From assembly GCF_000233695.2 (NCBI RefSeq), contig NZ_CM001488.1, forward strand, positions 1,680,203-1,744,202: DNA of 64,000 nt. The letters are read 5' to 3'. A program made the position numbers and the translations under genes. The DNA comes from Desulfobacter postgatei 2ac9 (GTDB lineage: Bacteria > Desulfobacterota > Desulfobacteria > Desulfobacterales > Desulfobacteraceae). How positions within the stretch are numbered: position 1 is the first letter of the stretch; each line of letters opens with the position of its first letter. The notes beneath the pieces were generated by a model. That model did no database searches. It was not told the origin of the DNA and saw nothing but the letters and a program-made list of their open reading frames with translations. This document shows, one piece after another, positions 52,635 to 62,599 of the stretch.

Positions 52635-55420
52635 AGATGCGTTCAAACACTGTTTTTTGCTTTTTTGTTTTTGCGGCCTGTCTTCTTTTGGGTGTGTCTG
52701 CGCCTGTGTCTGCGGCAGATGCCGACAGGGTGGCGGATATTAATATTACGGTTCATTGTCCGTCTGACAAACAGGCGCTCTGGCGCTCCATTGCTTCAAG
52801 TTTTATTCCCGTAAACATCGGTGATGAATATTCCATCGAAGCCATAGATCGTGCCGTCAAGACATTAACAGAAGCCCAGCTTTTTGAAATCATCCATGTC
52901 CCGGATCCTGAAAAGACGGCACGGGGTATGGTGCTCTTCTTTGAATTGACTCCATTTTTCAGGATACGGAATATTCATATTAAAAACGCCTTTCCCGTGT
53001 TTGAGCAGGAAGTGCTGAACGCAATGACCATCAAGTCCGGGGGTGTTTATCAGGAATCCAAGATGGCGGAGCAAACCGAGCGGGTGGAAAAACTTTTCAA
53101 GCGCCATGGGTTTTATGCGCCAAAGGTTAATATATCTGCCGTAAAACAGGGTGATAAATACGTTATTGATGTGGATATTGACAAGGGTCCGTTTCACAAT
53201 ATTCGCAAGGTTGTGTTTAAAGGCAATGATCATACCGGCCGGCACCGTCTTAAAGTGGTGAGCAAGACCTGGCGGACATCCATTTTGCCCTGGCAAGGTA
53301 ACCGGTTTACAGACAAAAAGATGAAGGATGATATCAAGAAAATTACCAAACTTTATCGGAAGAAAGGGTATGCAGATGTTCAAGTGACGGCAAAAACTTT
53401 GCCTGTTGAGGGCAGTGACGCGGTGGATGTTATCTTTACCATTGAAGAAGGCCCGCTGTATCAAATTGATATTCAGGGTAATGATGCCTTCTACACATGG
53501 ACTTTGGAAAAAGATCTCTTGCTCAAAGAGACCGGGAACAAAAATGATTTTGCCCTGAAAAAAAGTATGAGAAGTATCAGGAAGCGCTATGAAGTAAAAG
53601 GGTTTCCCGATGTAAAGGTTAAAGACGAAAAAAAAGAAGAGAAAGATAATTCACACCCCCAGGGGGTGCGGCAGGTCAATATCGTTATAGATGAAGGGTT
53701 GAGGTATAAGGTGTCTGAATTTAAAATCAGTGGTGCAGACACCCTGGATTTAAAGGTGCTTGAAAAAAATATTCTGACCCGGGAAAAAGGCGTTTTCAAT
53801 GAGACGGAACTGGACGACGACATCAAAGCGGTTAAGGCGTTCTATTTGACCCAAGGGTTTACAAAAATCAAGCTAAAGAAAAAAGTTAAGATCAGTGATG
53901 CCCCGGACAAGAACGAAAAACAGGTTGCCGTTGAAATCATCATAAAGGAAGGACCTAGAACAAAGGTTGAACAGATTGATATCCAGGGGCTTTCCGCCAT
54001 TTCTTTGGAAGAGGCCACCCATGACATGGCCATAAAACAGGGGTTCTGGTATAATAGTACAGTGATTGATGACGATATTTCAGTGCTGAAGCAGGCCGTA
54101 TCAGAAAAGGGCTACCCCCATGTCCAGGTAAAAGCGGAGACCAAGTTATCAAAGGACGAAACCCGGATTCGGATCACCTATCATGTGGACCAGGGCCCCA
54201 GGGTGGTGGTGGGCAAGATTTTTTATGCCGGAGAGGTGCGGATAAAACAGGAAGAGCTTGAAGATGAAATGGCGGTCGCCCCGGGAGACCCGTTTTCTAT
54301 GCTCAAGATTGTGGACTCGCGCAGGAAGATCCAGGACCTCAATGCCGTGGATGCCGTCAGAATCAGAAGTATAGGCATTAAAAGCCGGCAGCGCCTGGCT
54401 GACCTGATTGTGGAGATATCTGAAAAAAACCCCTATTATGTCGAACTGGCTGGCGGATATGATACCTCCCGGCATCTGTACATGGAAACCGGCATCGGGG
54501 ATAAGAATTTTTGGGGCCATAACCTGAATGCCGAAGCCGGTTTAGAGCTGAGCCAGGTGGGTTACGGCATGGATGTTTCCTTAACTGAACCCAGGTTTCT
54601 TTCTACCCGCTTCATCTCCAAAAGCAAGGTCTATACAGAAGAAAATGAGGGGTTCAACAAGGACTACGGCATCAAAATCCGGGGCCTGTCCCAGACTTTT
54701 CTGCGCAATTTAAACAATAAGAAGATCAGCTTTTCCTTAGGCGGGGGCTATGAATACCGGGACCAGTATTTAAGGGTGGATCGCGAGCTTGATGATGATG
54801 AAAAGGACGATTACCGGATTCGCCATGTCGGCCAGGTTAATACAGGTCTTACCTGGCGCACCACAGATTCTTTTGTCCGCCCCCGCAACGGGTTGTTTGC
54901 ATCCACAACCTTTGATGTGTTCAAAGGTACTGATTCCAGTATGGATGACTTTTACAGATACGGCCTGGAGCTGCGGTATTATTTTTCGGTCAGCGACGAC
55001 CTGGTTATCGCCATCAGAGGCCGGTACGGATACATGAATACTTACGGAAGCAATTCTAATATTTCCGACGACCAGCTCTATTTTCTGGGTGGCGCGTCAA
55101 CCGTGAGAGGGTTTGATGAGAATATGCTGCAGTATGATGAGGACGATAGTTCCGTGGGGGGGCGGTCCATGATGCTCGGTTCTGTGGAAGCCCGATATGA
55201 TCTGGGTTTAAATTATGAGTTTGCCCTGTTTTTTGACACCGGCGCCTTGACCGAAATCCAGGAACCGGATATTTCGGAATCATTCAGAAGCAGTGTCGGT
55301 ATTGGTCTGCGCCGTCAGACACCGGTGGGTCCCATAAGTCTTCTGTATGGCTGGAAATTGGATCCCCGGGCTGATGAAAGCAAGGGGTGTTTTTATTTTT
55401 CCATGGGCTATACTTTTTAA
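52631..55420 (+). CDS. tamA: Omp85-family TamA-like protein with about seven POTRA domains
   Basis: A 929-residue protein; start GTG 52631 or ATG 52637. A signal peptide is followed by successive POTRA units, each ending in a '(E/K)GP' strand: DIDKGPFHN, TIEEGPLYQ, VIDEGLRYK, IIKEGPRTK and HVDQGPRVV, with further units before and after, giving about seven. The C-terminal barrel has the lid-lock motif VRGF (GASTVRGFDEN) and ends in aromatic YTF. E. coli TamA has three POTRA and BamA five, so this is an extended form. It follows tamB directly. Confidence 0.9.
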   Translation: MKMRSNTVFCFFVFAACLLLGVSAPVSAADADRVADINITVHCPSDKQALWRSIASSFIPVNIGDEYSIEAIDRAVKTLTEAQLFEIIHVPDPEKTARGMVLFFELTPFFRIRNIHIKNAFPVFEQEVLNAMTIKSGGVYQESKMAEQTERVEKLFKRHGFYAPKVNISAVKQGDKYVIDVDIDKGPFHNIRKVVFKGNDHTGRHRLKVVSKTWRTSILPWQGNRFTDKKMKDDIKKITKLYRKKGYADVQVTAKTLPVEGSDAVDVIFTIEEGPLYQIDIQGNDAFYTWTLEKDLLLKETGNKNDFALKKSMRSIRKRYEVKGFPDVKVKDEKKEEKDNSHPQGVRQVNIVIDEGLRYKVSEFKISGADTLDLKVLEKNILTREKGVFNETELDDDIKAVKAFYLTQGFTKIKLKKKVKISDAPDKNEKQVAVEIIIKEGPRTKVEQIDIQGLSAISLEEATHDMAIKQGFWYNSTVIDDDISVLKQAVSEKGYPHVQVKAETKLSKDETRIRITYHVDQGPRVVVGKIFYAGEVRIKQEELEDEMAVAPGDPFSMLKIVDSRRKIQDLNAVDAVRIRSIGIKSRQRLADLIVEISEKNPYYVELAGGYDTSRHLYMETGIGDKNFWGHNLNAEAGLELSQVGYGMDVSLTEPRFLSTRFISKSKVYTEENEGFNKDYGIKIRGLSQTFLRNLNNKKISFSLGGGYEYRDQYLRVDRELDDDEKDDYRIRHVGQVNTGLTWRTTDSFVRPRNGLFASTTFDVFKGTDSSMDDFYRYGLELRYYFSVSDDLVIAIRGRYGYMNTYGSNSNISDDQLYFLGGASTVRGFDENMLQYDEDDSSVGGRSMMLGSVEARYDLGLNYEFALFFDTGALTEIQEPDISESFRSSVGIGLRRQTPVGPISLLYGWKLDPRADESKGCFYFSMGYTF

Positions 55421-55509
55421 TTCGGTTTTAAAGGATGGGATTGTTCCTAAAGTCAATTTAGGATAGACTCTTTAAACAATTAAATATGCACAAATTTAAG
55501 GAATGGTAG

Positions 55510-55905
55510 ATGAAACTTATAGTGGGCTATAAACGTGGCACAAACCAGGCGGAAAATCTTCTTGAACTTGCATTGAAACGGGCTCAACTTTTTAATGCAA
55601 CAGTATTGATCGTTACCATAATGACCCAGGGTATGGAAAAGGATCAGGATCTGATCAGTGATACGCAAGCCGGGCTGGAAAAGGCCAAAACCCATTTTGA
55701 CAAGAAAAATATTCCCTGTGAAATTCATTTATTGATTCGCGGCATTGCCCCCGGGGATGATCTGATTAATTTTGCCAAGGAAACCCAGGCAGACGAAATC
55801 ATTATCGGTGTGAAAAACAGAACCAAGGTGGGAAAACTGCTGCTGGGTTCCACAGCCCAGGCCGTGGTTCTCAATGCCCCCTGCCCGGTGGTTACCATGA
55901 AATAG
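55510..55905 (+). CDS. Universal stress protein family
   Basis: A 131-residue UspA-fold protein starting KLIVGYKRG. The ATP-binding signature is GVKNRTKVGKLLLGSTA near the end, followed by the conserved PCPVV. It is short but complete. It stands between tamA and gluQ on the same strand; the 89-nt gap suggests a separate promoter. Confidence 0.9.
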   Translation: MKLIVGYKRGTNQAENLLELALKRAQLFNATVLIVTIMTQGMEKDQDLISDTQAGLEKAKTHFDKKNIPCEIHLLIRGIAPGDDLINFAKETQADEIIIGVKNRTKVGKLLLGSTAQAVVLNAPCPVVTMK

Positions 55906-55932
55906 GCCTTCTTTTGAAAAAGGTCAAACGCA

Positions 55933-56892
55933 GTGCAGGAAAAATCCATAATTTTTGAAAACAGTTCGCCTCTGTGTGTTTCCACTGTGCCGATCAATCC
56001 GGTCTCACGCCTGGCGCCAACCCCCAGCGGCTTTTTGCACCTTGGCAATGCCGTAAATTTTTTGGTGACCTGGGCCATTGTCAGAAGCCGTAAAGGGCGC
56101 CTTCATCTGCGCATTGATGATATGGACGGTATCCGTTTCAGGCCCGATGTGCTGGAAGACATTTTTACCAGCCTTGATTGGCTGGGGGTGGACTGGGATA
56201 CAGGACCCGCGGGCCCGGATGATTTTTATAAAAACTTTTCTTTGCAGAAAAAAAAGGAATATTACCGGGGCAGGTTACAGGCGCTTGATAAAATGAGGCT
56301 AAAAACCTTTGTGTGCCGATGCAGCCGGGCATCCATCAAAAAAGTATCTCAAAATGGGTTGTATCCGGGCACATGCCGAAATGCCGGTCTTGCATTTGAA
56401 CCAGGGTCTACTGCTGTCCGGTTAAGGGTAAACAATGATGCCTGCATTCAGGTAAACAATCAGCACATTGATCTGGTCAACACATGTGGTGATTTTGTCC
56501 TCTGGCGCAAGGATGATCAACCCAGTTATCATCTGGCAAGCCTTGTGGAAGATGAAGACGGGTGTATTAATTTTATAGTCCGGGGGCGGGACCTGCTTTT
56601 TTCCACTGCTGCCCAGATTTATCTTGCCCGGTGTTTTGGTTTCTCTTCATTTCCGGCATGCCGGTTTATTCACCATGGACTTGTTTTGGGGGATAATGGC
56701 GAAAAGTTGTCAAAGTCAAGAGGCGCATATGCGCTCAAAGACCTGAGACAGTCCGGGGGCTCTTTTGTCGGCGCCGTAAAAAAAGCGGCTCGGGTTTTAG
56801 GGCTTAAACACAATGGTATCCTTACCGCACAGGATCTGAAACAAGCAATTATGATTAATTATAAAGACAAGGAGTTAAAAAGTGACGGATAG
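55933..56892 (+). CDS. gluQ: Glutamyl-Q tRNA(Asp) synthetase
   Basis: A 319-residue truncated glutamyl-tRNA-synthetase-like protein without an anticodon-binding domain. APTPSGFLHLGN holds the HIGH-type motif, KLSKSR the KMSKS motif, and CRCS plus YPGTCR form the zinc site typical of GluQ-RS. Such enzymes glutamylate queuosine in tRNA-Asp. The stop overlaps the PilZ gene by 11 nt, suggesting coupling. Confidence 0.9.
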   Translation: MQEKSIIFENSSPLCVSTVPINPVSRLAPTPSGFLHLGNAVNFLVTWAIVRSRKGRLHLRIDDMDGIRFRPDVLEDIFTSLDWLGVDWDTGPAGPDDFYKNFSLQKKKEYYRGRLQALDKMRLKTFVCRCSRASIKKVSQNGLYPGTCRNAGLAFEPGSTAVRLRVNNDACIQVNNQHIDLVNTCGDFVLWRKDDQPSYHLASLVEDEDGCINFIVRGRDLLFSTAAQIYLARCFGFSSFPACRFIHHGLVLGDNGEKLSKSRGAYALKDLRQSGGSFVGAVKKAARVLGLKHNGILTAQDLKQAIMINYKDKELKSDG

Positions 56893-57355
56893 CTTTCCCG
56901 AAGACAAAACACTTCTGGATAAGATAATATCGGAAATCCGTTTTTTGACCGAGGATCTTCAAAAGGATGTTCTGGCGTGTATTAACAATATCAAGGAATC
57001 CAGATCGTATCCCGATCTTCTGGCGTGTATTAACAATATAAAGGAGCCCAGAACATATCCCCGGGTGAATAAATTCATTGAAATGGATGTTCTGATCGGT
57101 GATAAAGTTATACAGTCTAATTCCAGGAACATGAGTGCTTCCGGTGTGTTTATTAAATCCAGAATGACTCCTGATATCGGAACATCGGTAAAGATCGTCT
57201 TTTCCCTGCCCGGCCAGGCCAAACCTTTTAAGCTTAACGGCACTGTGGCCAGAATAGATTCGGACGGGATCGGGATCTGTTTTTCCGAGATGACACCCTA
57301 TGTCCGCAATCACCTGGATAATCTGCTCAAAAGGATGTCTATGGGCAGATCTTGA
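56882..57355 (+). CDS. PilZ domain protein
   Basis: A 157-residue protein with a GTG start at 56882, overlapping the end of gluQ. The N-terminal ~60 residues include a 16-residue tandem duplication (LACINNIKESRSYPD / LACINNIKEPRTYPR). The PilZ domain has the c-di-GMP-binding RxxxR as RTYPR and NMSASG (D/NxSxxG) ~30 residues on. It likely binds c-di-GMP and could influence motility or surface behaviour. It is convergent with topA. Confidence 0.85.
   Translation: MTDSFPEDKTLLDKIISEIRFLTEDLQKDVLACINNIKESRSYPDLLACINNIKEPRTYPRVNKFIEMDVLIGDKVIQSNSRNMSASGVFIKSRMTPDIGTSVKIVFSLPGQAKPFKLNGTVARIDSDGIGICFSEMTPYVRNHLDNLLKRMSMGRS
56966..57061 (+). repeat. Tandem 48-bp duplication in the PilZ gene
   Basis: Two copies of a 48-bp unit begin at GAT (56966) and GAT (57014), in frame. 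They share ctggcgtgtattaacaatat and most of the rest, differing at a few positions. It looks like a recent in-frame duplication or slippage. Confidence 0.85.
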
Positions 57356-57381
57356 CGCTTCGTGGTGAAAAAACAGGCGAA

Positions 57382-59685
57382 TTATTTTTCCGAAACAGGC
57401 AAAATGCCCTTTTTAAATCCGCATGAACGGTTCGGGCATTTCAGGATTTTACCGTCCCGTTTTGTCTCTTTTTCCAATAGATAGGGGCTGCCGCACTCCG
57501 GGCAGCTTTCATTGACAGGTTTGTCCCAGGTGGCAAATGTACAATCCGGATATTTGGAACACCCGTAGAATATTTTTCCCCGTTTTGAGTGTTTTTCCAC
57601 AATGGTGCCGTTGCACCCTTTTTCAGGGCAGGGGACGCCTGTATCTTTGCTTGAATTCTCCTGGGCCAGGGATTCCGTGTGTTTGCATTCGGGATATCCT
57701 GTACAGGCCACAAACAATCCAAATCGGCCGTCTTTGAGCACCATGGGTTTGCCGCATTCAGGGCAGTCTTTGACCGGTTCGCTGTCCTGGATTTTTTCAA
57801 CAATTTCAATATTGCCTTTTTCATCCCTTGTGTAATTACTGGTAAAGCTGCACTCGGGATAGCCGGTACAGGCCAGGAAATGGCCGTTTTTGCCGATTTT
57901 GATATTAACGGGTTTTCCGCATAAAGGGCATTTGATATCCGTTTCAATGCCTACGCCTTTAACGGAAACCATATTGTCTTTGGCGTTATCCAGGGTGTTT
58001 TTAAACTCAGAATAAAAAGTTTTTAACAGATCTACTTCATTGAGTTTCCCCTGTTCCACATCATCAAGATTGGTCTCCATCTGGGCCGTGAATGAGATGT
58101 CTAAAAGATTGGGAAAGGCACCGACTAGAAGATCATTGACGATAAAGCCAAGCTCGCTTGGGGTAAAGTACCGGTTGATCAGATCCACATATCCTTTATC
58201 CTGGATAACGGCTATGATGGAGGCATAGGTGGACGGCCTGCCGATCCCGTTTTTTTCAAGCTCCTTGACAAGGGATGCTTCAGAAAACCTGGGCGGTGGT
58301 TTGGTAAAATGCTGGTCAGGATTGATCTTCCGGGTTATCAGCTGTTCTTTAGGTTCCACCGGCGGCAGGGACTGGATATCTGTTTCACTCTTTTTTTCCT
58401 GGGTTTCATATTTCTCCTGGGTTTCATACAATCGCATAAATCCGTCGAACCGGGTTGTAGATCCGGAAACGGAAAACAGGTACTTGGCTGTTGCTTCAAT
58501 CAGAATGGATTTCTGGTCGATCAGGGCCTGGGCCATCTGGGAGGCCACAAACCGTTTCCATATCAGATCATAGAGTTTGAACTGGTCCGGAGACAGAAAG
58601 GATTGCAGTTTTTGCGGGGTGTTGTAAACCGATGTGGGGCGGATGGCTTCGTGGGCATCCTGGGCCTTGTTCTTATTTTTAAAGAATCTGGGTGCATCCA
58701 GGGCATACGCATCTCCAAAGGAGTGGCGGATCAGGTCTAAAGCTTCCTGGGCAGCTTCCGGGGCAATACGGGTGGAGTCTGTACGCATGTAAGTAATCAG
58801 ACCCTCGGGACCACCGCTGCCGATCTCAATGCCTTCATAGAGCTGCTGGGCCACAACCATGGTTTTTTTGGCGGAGAACCGCAGCCGGTTAATGGCATCC
58901 TGCTGGAGTTTACTGGTGATAAAAGGCGGTAACGGATTGCGTTTGATGGTTTTGTTTTTGATCTCCAGGACAATGAACCGGGCCTTTTCAAGGTCTGCCA
59001 CAATGGCATGGGCCTGTTCTCCGTTGGTGACCTTGGCTTTTTTTCCGGATATTTTTATCAACGCCGCATTAAAAACAGGCGGATTTGCCGCCTCAAGATC
59101 CGCCGTAATGGTCCAGTACTCCTCGGGCTTAAACGCCCGGATTTCCCGCTCCCTGTCACAGATGATTTTTACGGCCACGGACTGAACCCGGCCGGCACTC
59201 AGTCCCCTTTGGACTTTTTGCCACAAAAGCGGTGATATCTGGTAGCCCACAAGCCGGTCCAGCTTTCTTCTGGCCTGCTGGGCGTCATACTTGTCCGCAT
59301 CCGGTTGCGTTGGATGGGAAAGTGCCTCGGTAATCCCTTTTTTTGTTAATTCATGGATAAGGACCCGGTGAAATTTGCGGTCCTTTTTTTTCAGAATTTC
59401 CATGATATGAAAGGCTATGGCTTCCCCTTCACGGTCAGGGTCAGGGGCAAGGAATATTTCATCCGTGTCACCGGCAGTTTTTTTCAGATTGGAGATGATT
59501 TTCGATTTGTCTTTTATATTGACATATTGGGCCTTAAAATTGTCGTCTACATCAATCCCCAGATTTTTTACCGGAAGGTCGCGGATGTGGCCGGCACTGG
59601 CAGCCACATTATAGTCCTTTCCAATATACTTTTTCAGGGTTTTGATTTTGGTTGGCGATTCGACAATAATAAGCGGCTTTGCCAA
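57382..59685 (-). CDS. topA: DNA topoisomerase I
   Basis: A 767-residue type IA topoisomerase. The Toprim domain is LIIVESPTKIKT with DPDREGEAIA, the active-site Tyr is in ITYMRTDSTR (about residue 300), and four C-terminal zinc ribbons follow: CPLCG...CTGYPEC, CPECG...CTGYPEC, CPEKGC...CSKYPDC and CPECG...CPNRSC. It relaxes negative supercoils. It follows dprA by 2 nt; topA-dprA adjacency is common. Confidence 0.97.
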   Translation of the reverse strand: MAKPLIIVESPTKIKTLKKYIGKDYNVAASAGHIRDLPVKNLGIDVDDNFKAQYVNIKDKSKIISNLKKTAGDTDEIFLAPDPDREGEAIAFHIMEILKKKDRKFHRVLIHELTKKGITEALSHPTQPDADKYDAQQARRKLDRLVGYQISPLLWQKVQRGLSAGRVQSVAVKIICDREREIRAFKPEEYWTITADLEAANPPVFNAALIKISGKKAKVTNGEQAHAIVADLEKARFIVLEIKNKTIKRNPLPPFITSKLQQDAINRLRFSAKKTMVVAQQLYEGIEIGSGGPEGLITYMRTDSTRIAPEAAQEALDLIRHSFGDAYALDAPRFFKNKNKAQDAHEAIRPTSVYNTPQKLQSFLSPDQFKLYDLIWKRFVASQMAQALIDQKSILIEATAKYLFSVSGSTTRFDGFMRLYETQEKYETQEKKSETDIQSLPPVEPKEQLITRKINPDQHFTKPPPRFSEASLVKELEKNGIGRPSTYASIIAVIQDKGYVDLINRYFTPSELGFIVNDLLVGAFPNLLDISFTAQMETNLDDVEQGKLNEVDLLKTFYSEFKNTLDNAKDNMVSVKGVGIETDIKCPLCGKPVNIKIGKNGHFLACTGYPECSFTSNYTRDEKGNIEIVEKIQDSEPVKDCPECGKPMVLKDGRFGLFVACTGYPECKHTESLAQENSSKDTGVPCPEKGCNGTIVEKHSKRGKIFYGCSKYPDCTFATWDKPVNESCPECGSPYLLEKETKRDGKILKCPNRSCGFKKGILPVSEK

Positions 59686-59687
59686 TT

Positions 59688-60806
59688 TTATTCCTCCAGG
59701 ATTGAAAATTTATTGCCAGGATGACGAACAATAAGCCCTGACAATTCCAAGTCAAGCAGAGCTGCAGAAACCTGGGCGCTCGTCAGACCGCTTGATGCGG
59801 TGATATGATCAATATGTTCGGGGTAAAGATCGAGGTGTTTATATACCATGGTCTGGATTTTGTCCATGGCTGGTTTGTTTTTTGTGGGTTCACATGAAGA
59901 CGCTTTATATGCGGCATGGATAAACTGGGACAGTTCATCAATGATATCCATTTCGTTTTCTATGAGATGCGCGCCTTGTTTGATCAGGTGGTGGGTTCCC
60001 CGGCTTTTGGAGGATTTGATGCTGCCGGGGACGGCAAATACCTCGCGGTTGTACTCCCCGGCTAATCGAGCCGTAATCAGAGAGCCGCTTTTCTGGGCGG
60101 CTTCCACCACAACCGTGCCGCAGGACAAACCTGCAATAATCCTGTTGCGCCGGGGGAAATTGGCCGGCAACGGGGCCGTGTCCGGAAAAAATTCGGAAAT
60201 CACGGCGCCCTGTTTTCTGATCCGGCTGTACAAGGGCCGGTTGTGTCTGGGGTAGATATGGTCAAGTCCTGATCCAAGAACAGCCAGTGTCTGCCCGGTA
60301 TCATTTTCAAGTGTACCTTTGTGGGCAGCGGTATCAATTCCCAATGCCATGCCGGATACAATGGTAAACCCAAAAGCCGCAAGGCGTCCTGCAAGGTAAT
60401 GGGCCGTATCTATGCCGTATCGGGTCGCATTTCGTGATCCCACAATGGAGATACAGGGCGCATTGGGATCAAATGTACCGTCATAAAATAAGAGGGCAGG
60501 GGGATCGGGAATTTCCTTGAGCAGGGCAGGGTATTCAGGTTCGGTTAACACCACAACCCCGTATCCGGCATCCTGGGCCTGGACAAGGCGTTTTTGCGCC
60601 TCCGGTTCACATTCTTTGTGTCCGAGAAGGGTTTTTATGGCCCTGGAAGATATATCCGGCACAGACACAAGTTGTGTTTTAGATGCCGTTAAAATGGCTT
60701 CGGGTGTTTTAAAATGTTGAATCAGGTGCTTGATTGAACGGGGGCTTAGACCTGGCAGTTCCGTTAAAAGAAACCAGGGTAGATATGTGTCCGGACAGGG
60801 CATCAT
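59688..60806 (-). CDS. dprA: DNA processing protein DprA
   Basis: A 372-residue protein. The Rossmann-like DprA domain contains IVGSRNATRYG, VSGMALGIDTAAH, PANFPRRNRIIAGLS and KSGSLITARLA, the signature blocks. A C-terminal winged helix is present. It loads RecA onto incoming single-stranded DNA during transformation. It is just upstream of topA on the same strand. Confidence 0.95.
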   Translation of the reverse strand: MMPCPDTYLPWFLLTELPGLSPRSIKHLIQHFKTPEAILTASKTQLVSVPDISSRAIKTLLGHKECEPEAQKRLVQAQDAGYGVVVLTEPEYPALLKEIPDPPALLFYDGTFDPNAPCISIVGSRNATRYGIDTAHYLAGRLAAFGFTIVSGMALGIDTAAHKGTLENDTGQTLAVLGSGLDHIYPRHNRPLYSRIRKQGAVISEFFPDTAPLPANFPRRNRIIAGLSCGTVVVEAAQKSGSLITARLAGEYNREVFAVPGSIKSSKSRGTHHLIKQGAHLIENEMDIIDELSQFIHAAYKASSCEPTKNKPAMDKIQTMVYKHLDLYPEHIDHITASSGLTSAQVSAALLDLELSGLIVRHPGNKFSILEE

Positions 60807-60814
60807 TTAAATAA

Positions 60815-61537
60815 CTATTGGGTTTGGGATAGTTTCTGCTCGGCCTTGTCTGCTGCCGGTGAAAAGGGGTAGCGGGTGATGACTTGCTTGAAGTAGTGAT
60901 CGGCCTGGCTTGCGTCGTCGATGGCCATATATGCATATCCGGTTTTAAGCAGGGCATCCGGGACTTTCTGACCCTTGGGATAGGTCTGGACAAGCCGTTT
61001 AAAAATGTTTGCAGCCGTTTCATAATCGCCTGTGGTGTAGATGCACTCCCCAAGCCAGTACAGGGCGTTGTCCGCCAGCTCATGGTCGGGAAAATTTTTC
61101 ATAAAATCTGAAAACAGTGTCTGGGCCATAGGAATATCATGTTCAATGAACAGTGCACGAGCTTTTTTATAAAGCGTTACAGGGTCTAAATCCCCGGTTT
61201 GTGCAGGGGATGCTGGCTGGCTTGGCTTAGCCGGGGTCCCGGGGTAGGGCTGCGTTGGCGGCGGCGATGGTTGGGGGTGTGAACAGGATTTTTTTTCAAG
61301 TAGTGAAACCCGATTTTCAAGCCGGTTGACTTTTTCTTCCAGATACCTGGTACGGATATCCCGGTCAAGCGATGTATCTATTGGAACGGATGTCGCCTCA
61401 GGCACAGTCTCATTGGTGCCCTGTGCCTGACCGGCAGTCCGTTCATCTGTTTTCAGCAACCCGCAGGAAGCTGTCAAAAAAAGGATAAGAAAAGGCAGCG
61501 CAATCCTTAAAACATTTTGTTTGGATGCGGCGGGCAT
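60815..61537 (-). CDS. YbgF/CpoB-like lipoprotein
   Basis: A 240-residue protein with a lipobox (FLILFLTASC, Cys about residue 25). A coiled coil (DRDIRTRYLEEKVNRLENRV), a Pro-rich linker and C-terminal TPR repeats (ALYWLGECIYTTGDYETA, LLKTGYAYMAIDDASQA) match YbgF/CpoB, which coordinates Tol-Pal with wall synthesis. Here it lies in the secDF-dprA run rather than beside tol-pal. Confidence 0.85.
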   Translation of the reverse strand: MPAASKQNVLRIALPFLILFLTASCGLLKTDERTAGQAQGTNETVPEATSVPIDTSLDRDIRTRYLEEKVNRLENRVSLLEKKSCSHPQPSPPPTQPYPGTPAKPSQPASPAQTGDLDPVTLYKKARALFIEHDIPMAQTLFSDFMKNFPDHELADNALYWLGECIYTTGDYETAANIFKRLVQTYPKGQKVPDALLKTGYAYMAIDDASQADHYFKQVITRYPFSPAADKAEQKLSQTQ

Positions 61538-61548
61538 AGACGGTATCC

Positions 61549-62586
61549 TTACTTTTTTCTATGGGCCATAAACACAATGGGGGAGGCAATGAAAATGGAT
61601 GAATAGGTGCCCACCACAATGCCGATGATCATGGCAAAGGCAAAGTTGTGAATGATTTCGCCGCCAAGCAGGAAAAGTGCCACCAGGACAATCAATGTGG
61701 TGCCCGATGTCAATATGGTCCGTGACAGGGTTTCATTGATACTCCGGTTAAACAGGTCCGGTACCAGGGAATGGTCTGAATTTCCCTTGATATTTTCCCG
61801 GATTCGGTCAAACACGATAATGGTGTCGTTCAGTGAATACCCGATGATGGTTAAAAGGGCTGCAATGATCTGCAGGGAGAAATCAAGGTTGAGCAGGGAG
61901 AATACGCCCACGGTGATTGTAACATCGTGGATCAGGGCCACAATGGCACCAATGGCGTACTGAAGCTGAAGATACCAGAACAGCACCAGCGAGACAATCA
62001 GGGCTGCTGCAATCAAAAAAGGCATGGGCAGGTTGAAGACGGATAAAAAGTAAACTGCAGCCATCAATGCTCCTGCCGTGATTCCGGCGATGGTCCATTT
62101 TTGTTCAAACCGGCCGGATATGTAAATGGTGATAAGCAGCAGGGAATAGAAAACCGCCAGAAGCGCTTTTTCCTTTAAGTCATTTCCCACCTGGGGGCCG
62201 ACTATCTCCACACGCCGGATATCAGGTTCAAGGGAGGTTGCACCCTTCAATCCTTTTGACACGGTGTCAGACAACTGATTGCCCAGGGCGTCGGCATCAC
62301 TGGAGGTGCGGATCAGGTATTCATGTTCCTCCTGTTCGCCAAATCCCTGGACAGATACATCTTTAAGGCCAATTCCGCCCAATCCTTTGCGGATGTCGGA
62401 AACATCAACTTTCTGGGGAAATTTTACCTGTACCAGGGTCCCGCCGGCAAAATCTATTCCGTAATTGAGGCCATTATGAATAATCAGGGAGACGATACTT
62501 GCCAGAATCAGGATCAGGGAAAAAATAAAAACGATTTTCCGCATTCCCATAAAATCGATATGGGTACCCGGCTTGATAAACTGCAT
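61549..62586 (-). CDS. secF: Protein translocase subunit SecF
   Basis: A 345-residue inner-membrane protein. A first helix and a periplasmic domain (YGIDFAGGTLVQVKF) are followed by five helices with the family motifs GYSLNDTIIVFDRIREN and LSRTILTSGTTLIVL. It pairs with SecD to drive late protein export. It lies 13 nt after secD. Confidence 0.97.
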   Translation of the reverse strand: MQFIKPGTHIDFMGMRKIVFIFSLILILASIVSLIIHNGLNYGIDFAGGTLVQVKFPQKVDVSDIRKGLGGIGLKDVSVQGFGEQEEHEYLIRTSSDADALGNQLSDTVSKGLKGATSLEPDIRRVEIVGPQVGNDLKEKALLAVFYSLLLITIYISGRFEQKWTIAGITAGALMAAVYFLSVFNLPMPFLIAAALIVSLVLFWYLQLQYAIGAIVALIHDVTITVGVFSLLNLDFSLQIIAALLTIIGYSLNDTIIVFDRIRENIKGNSDHSLVPDLFNRSINETLSRTILTSGTTLIVLVALFLLGGEIIHNFAFAMIIGIVVGTYSSIFIASPIVFMAHRKK

Positions 62587-62599
62587 GATGATAGGTTCC

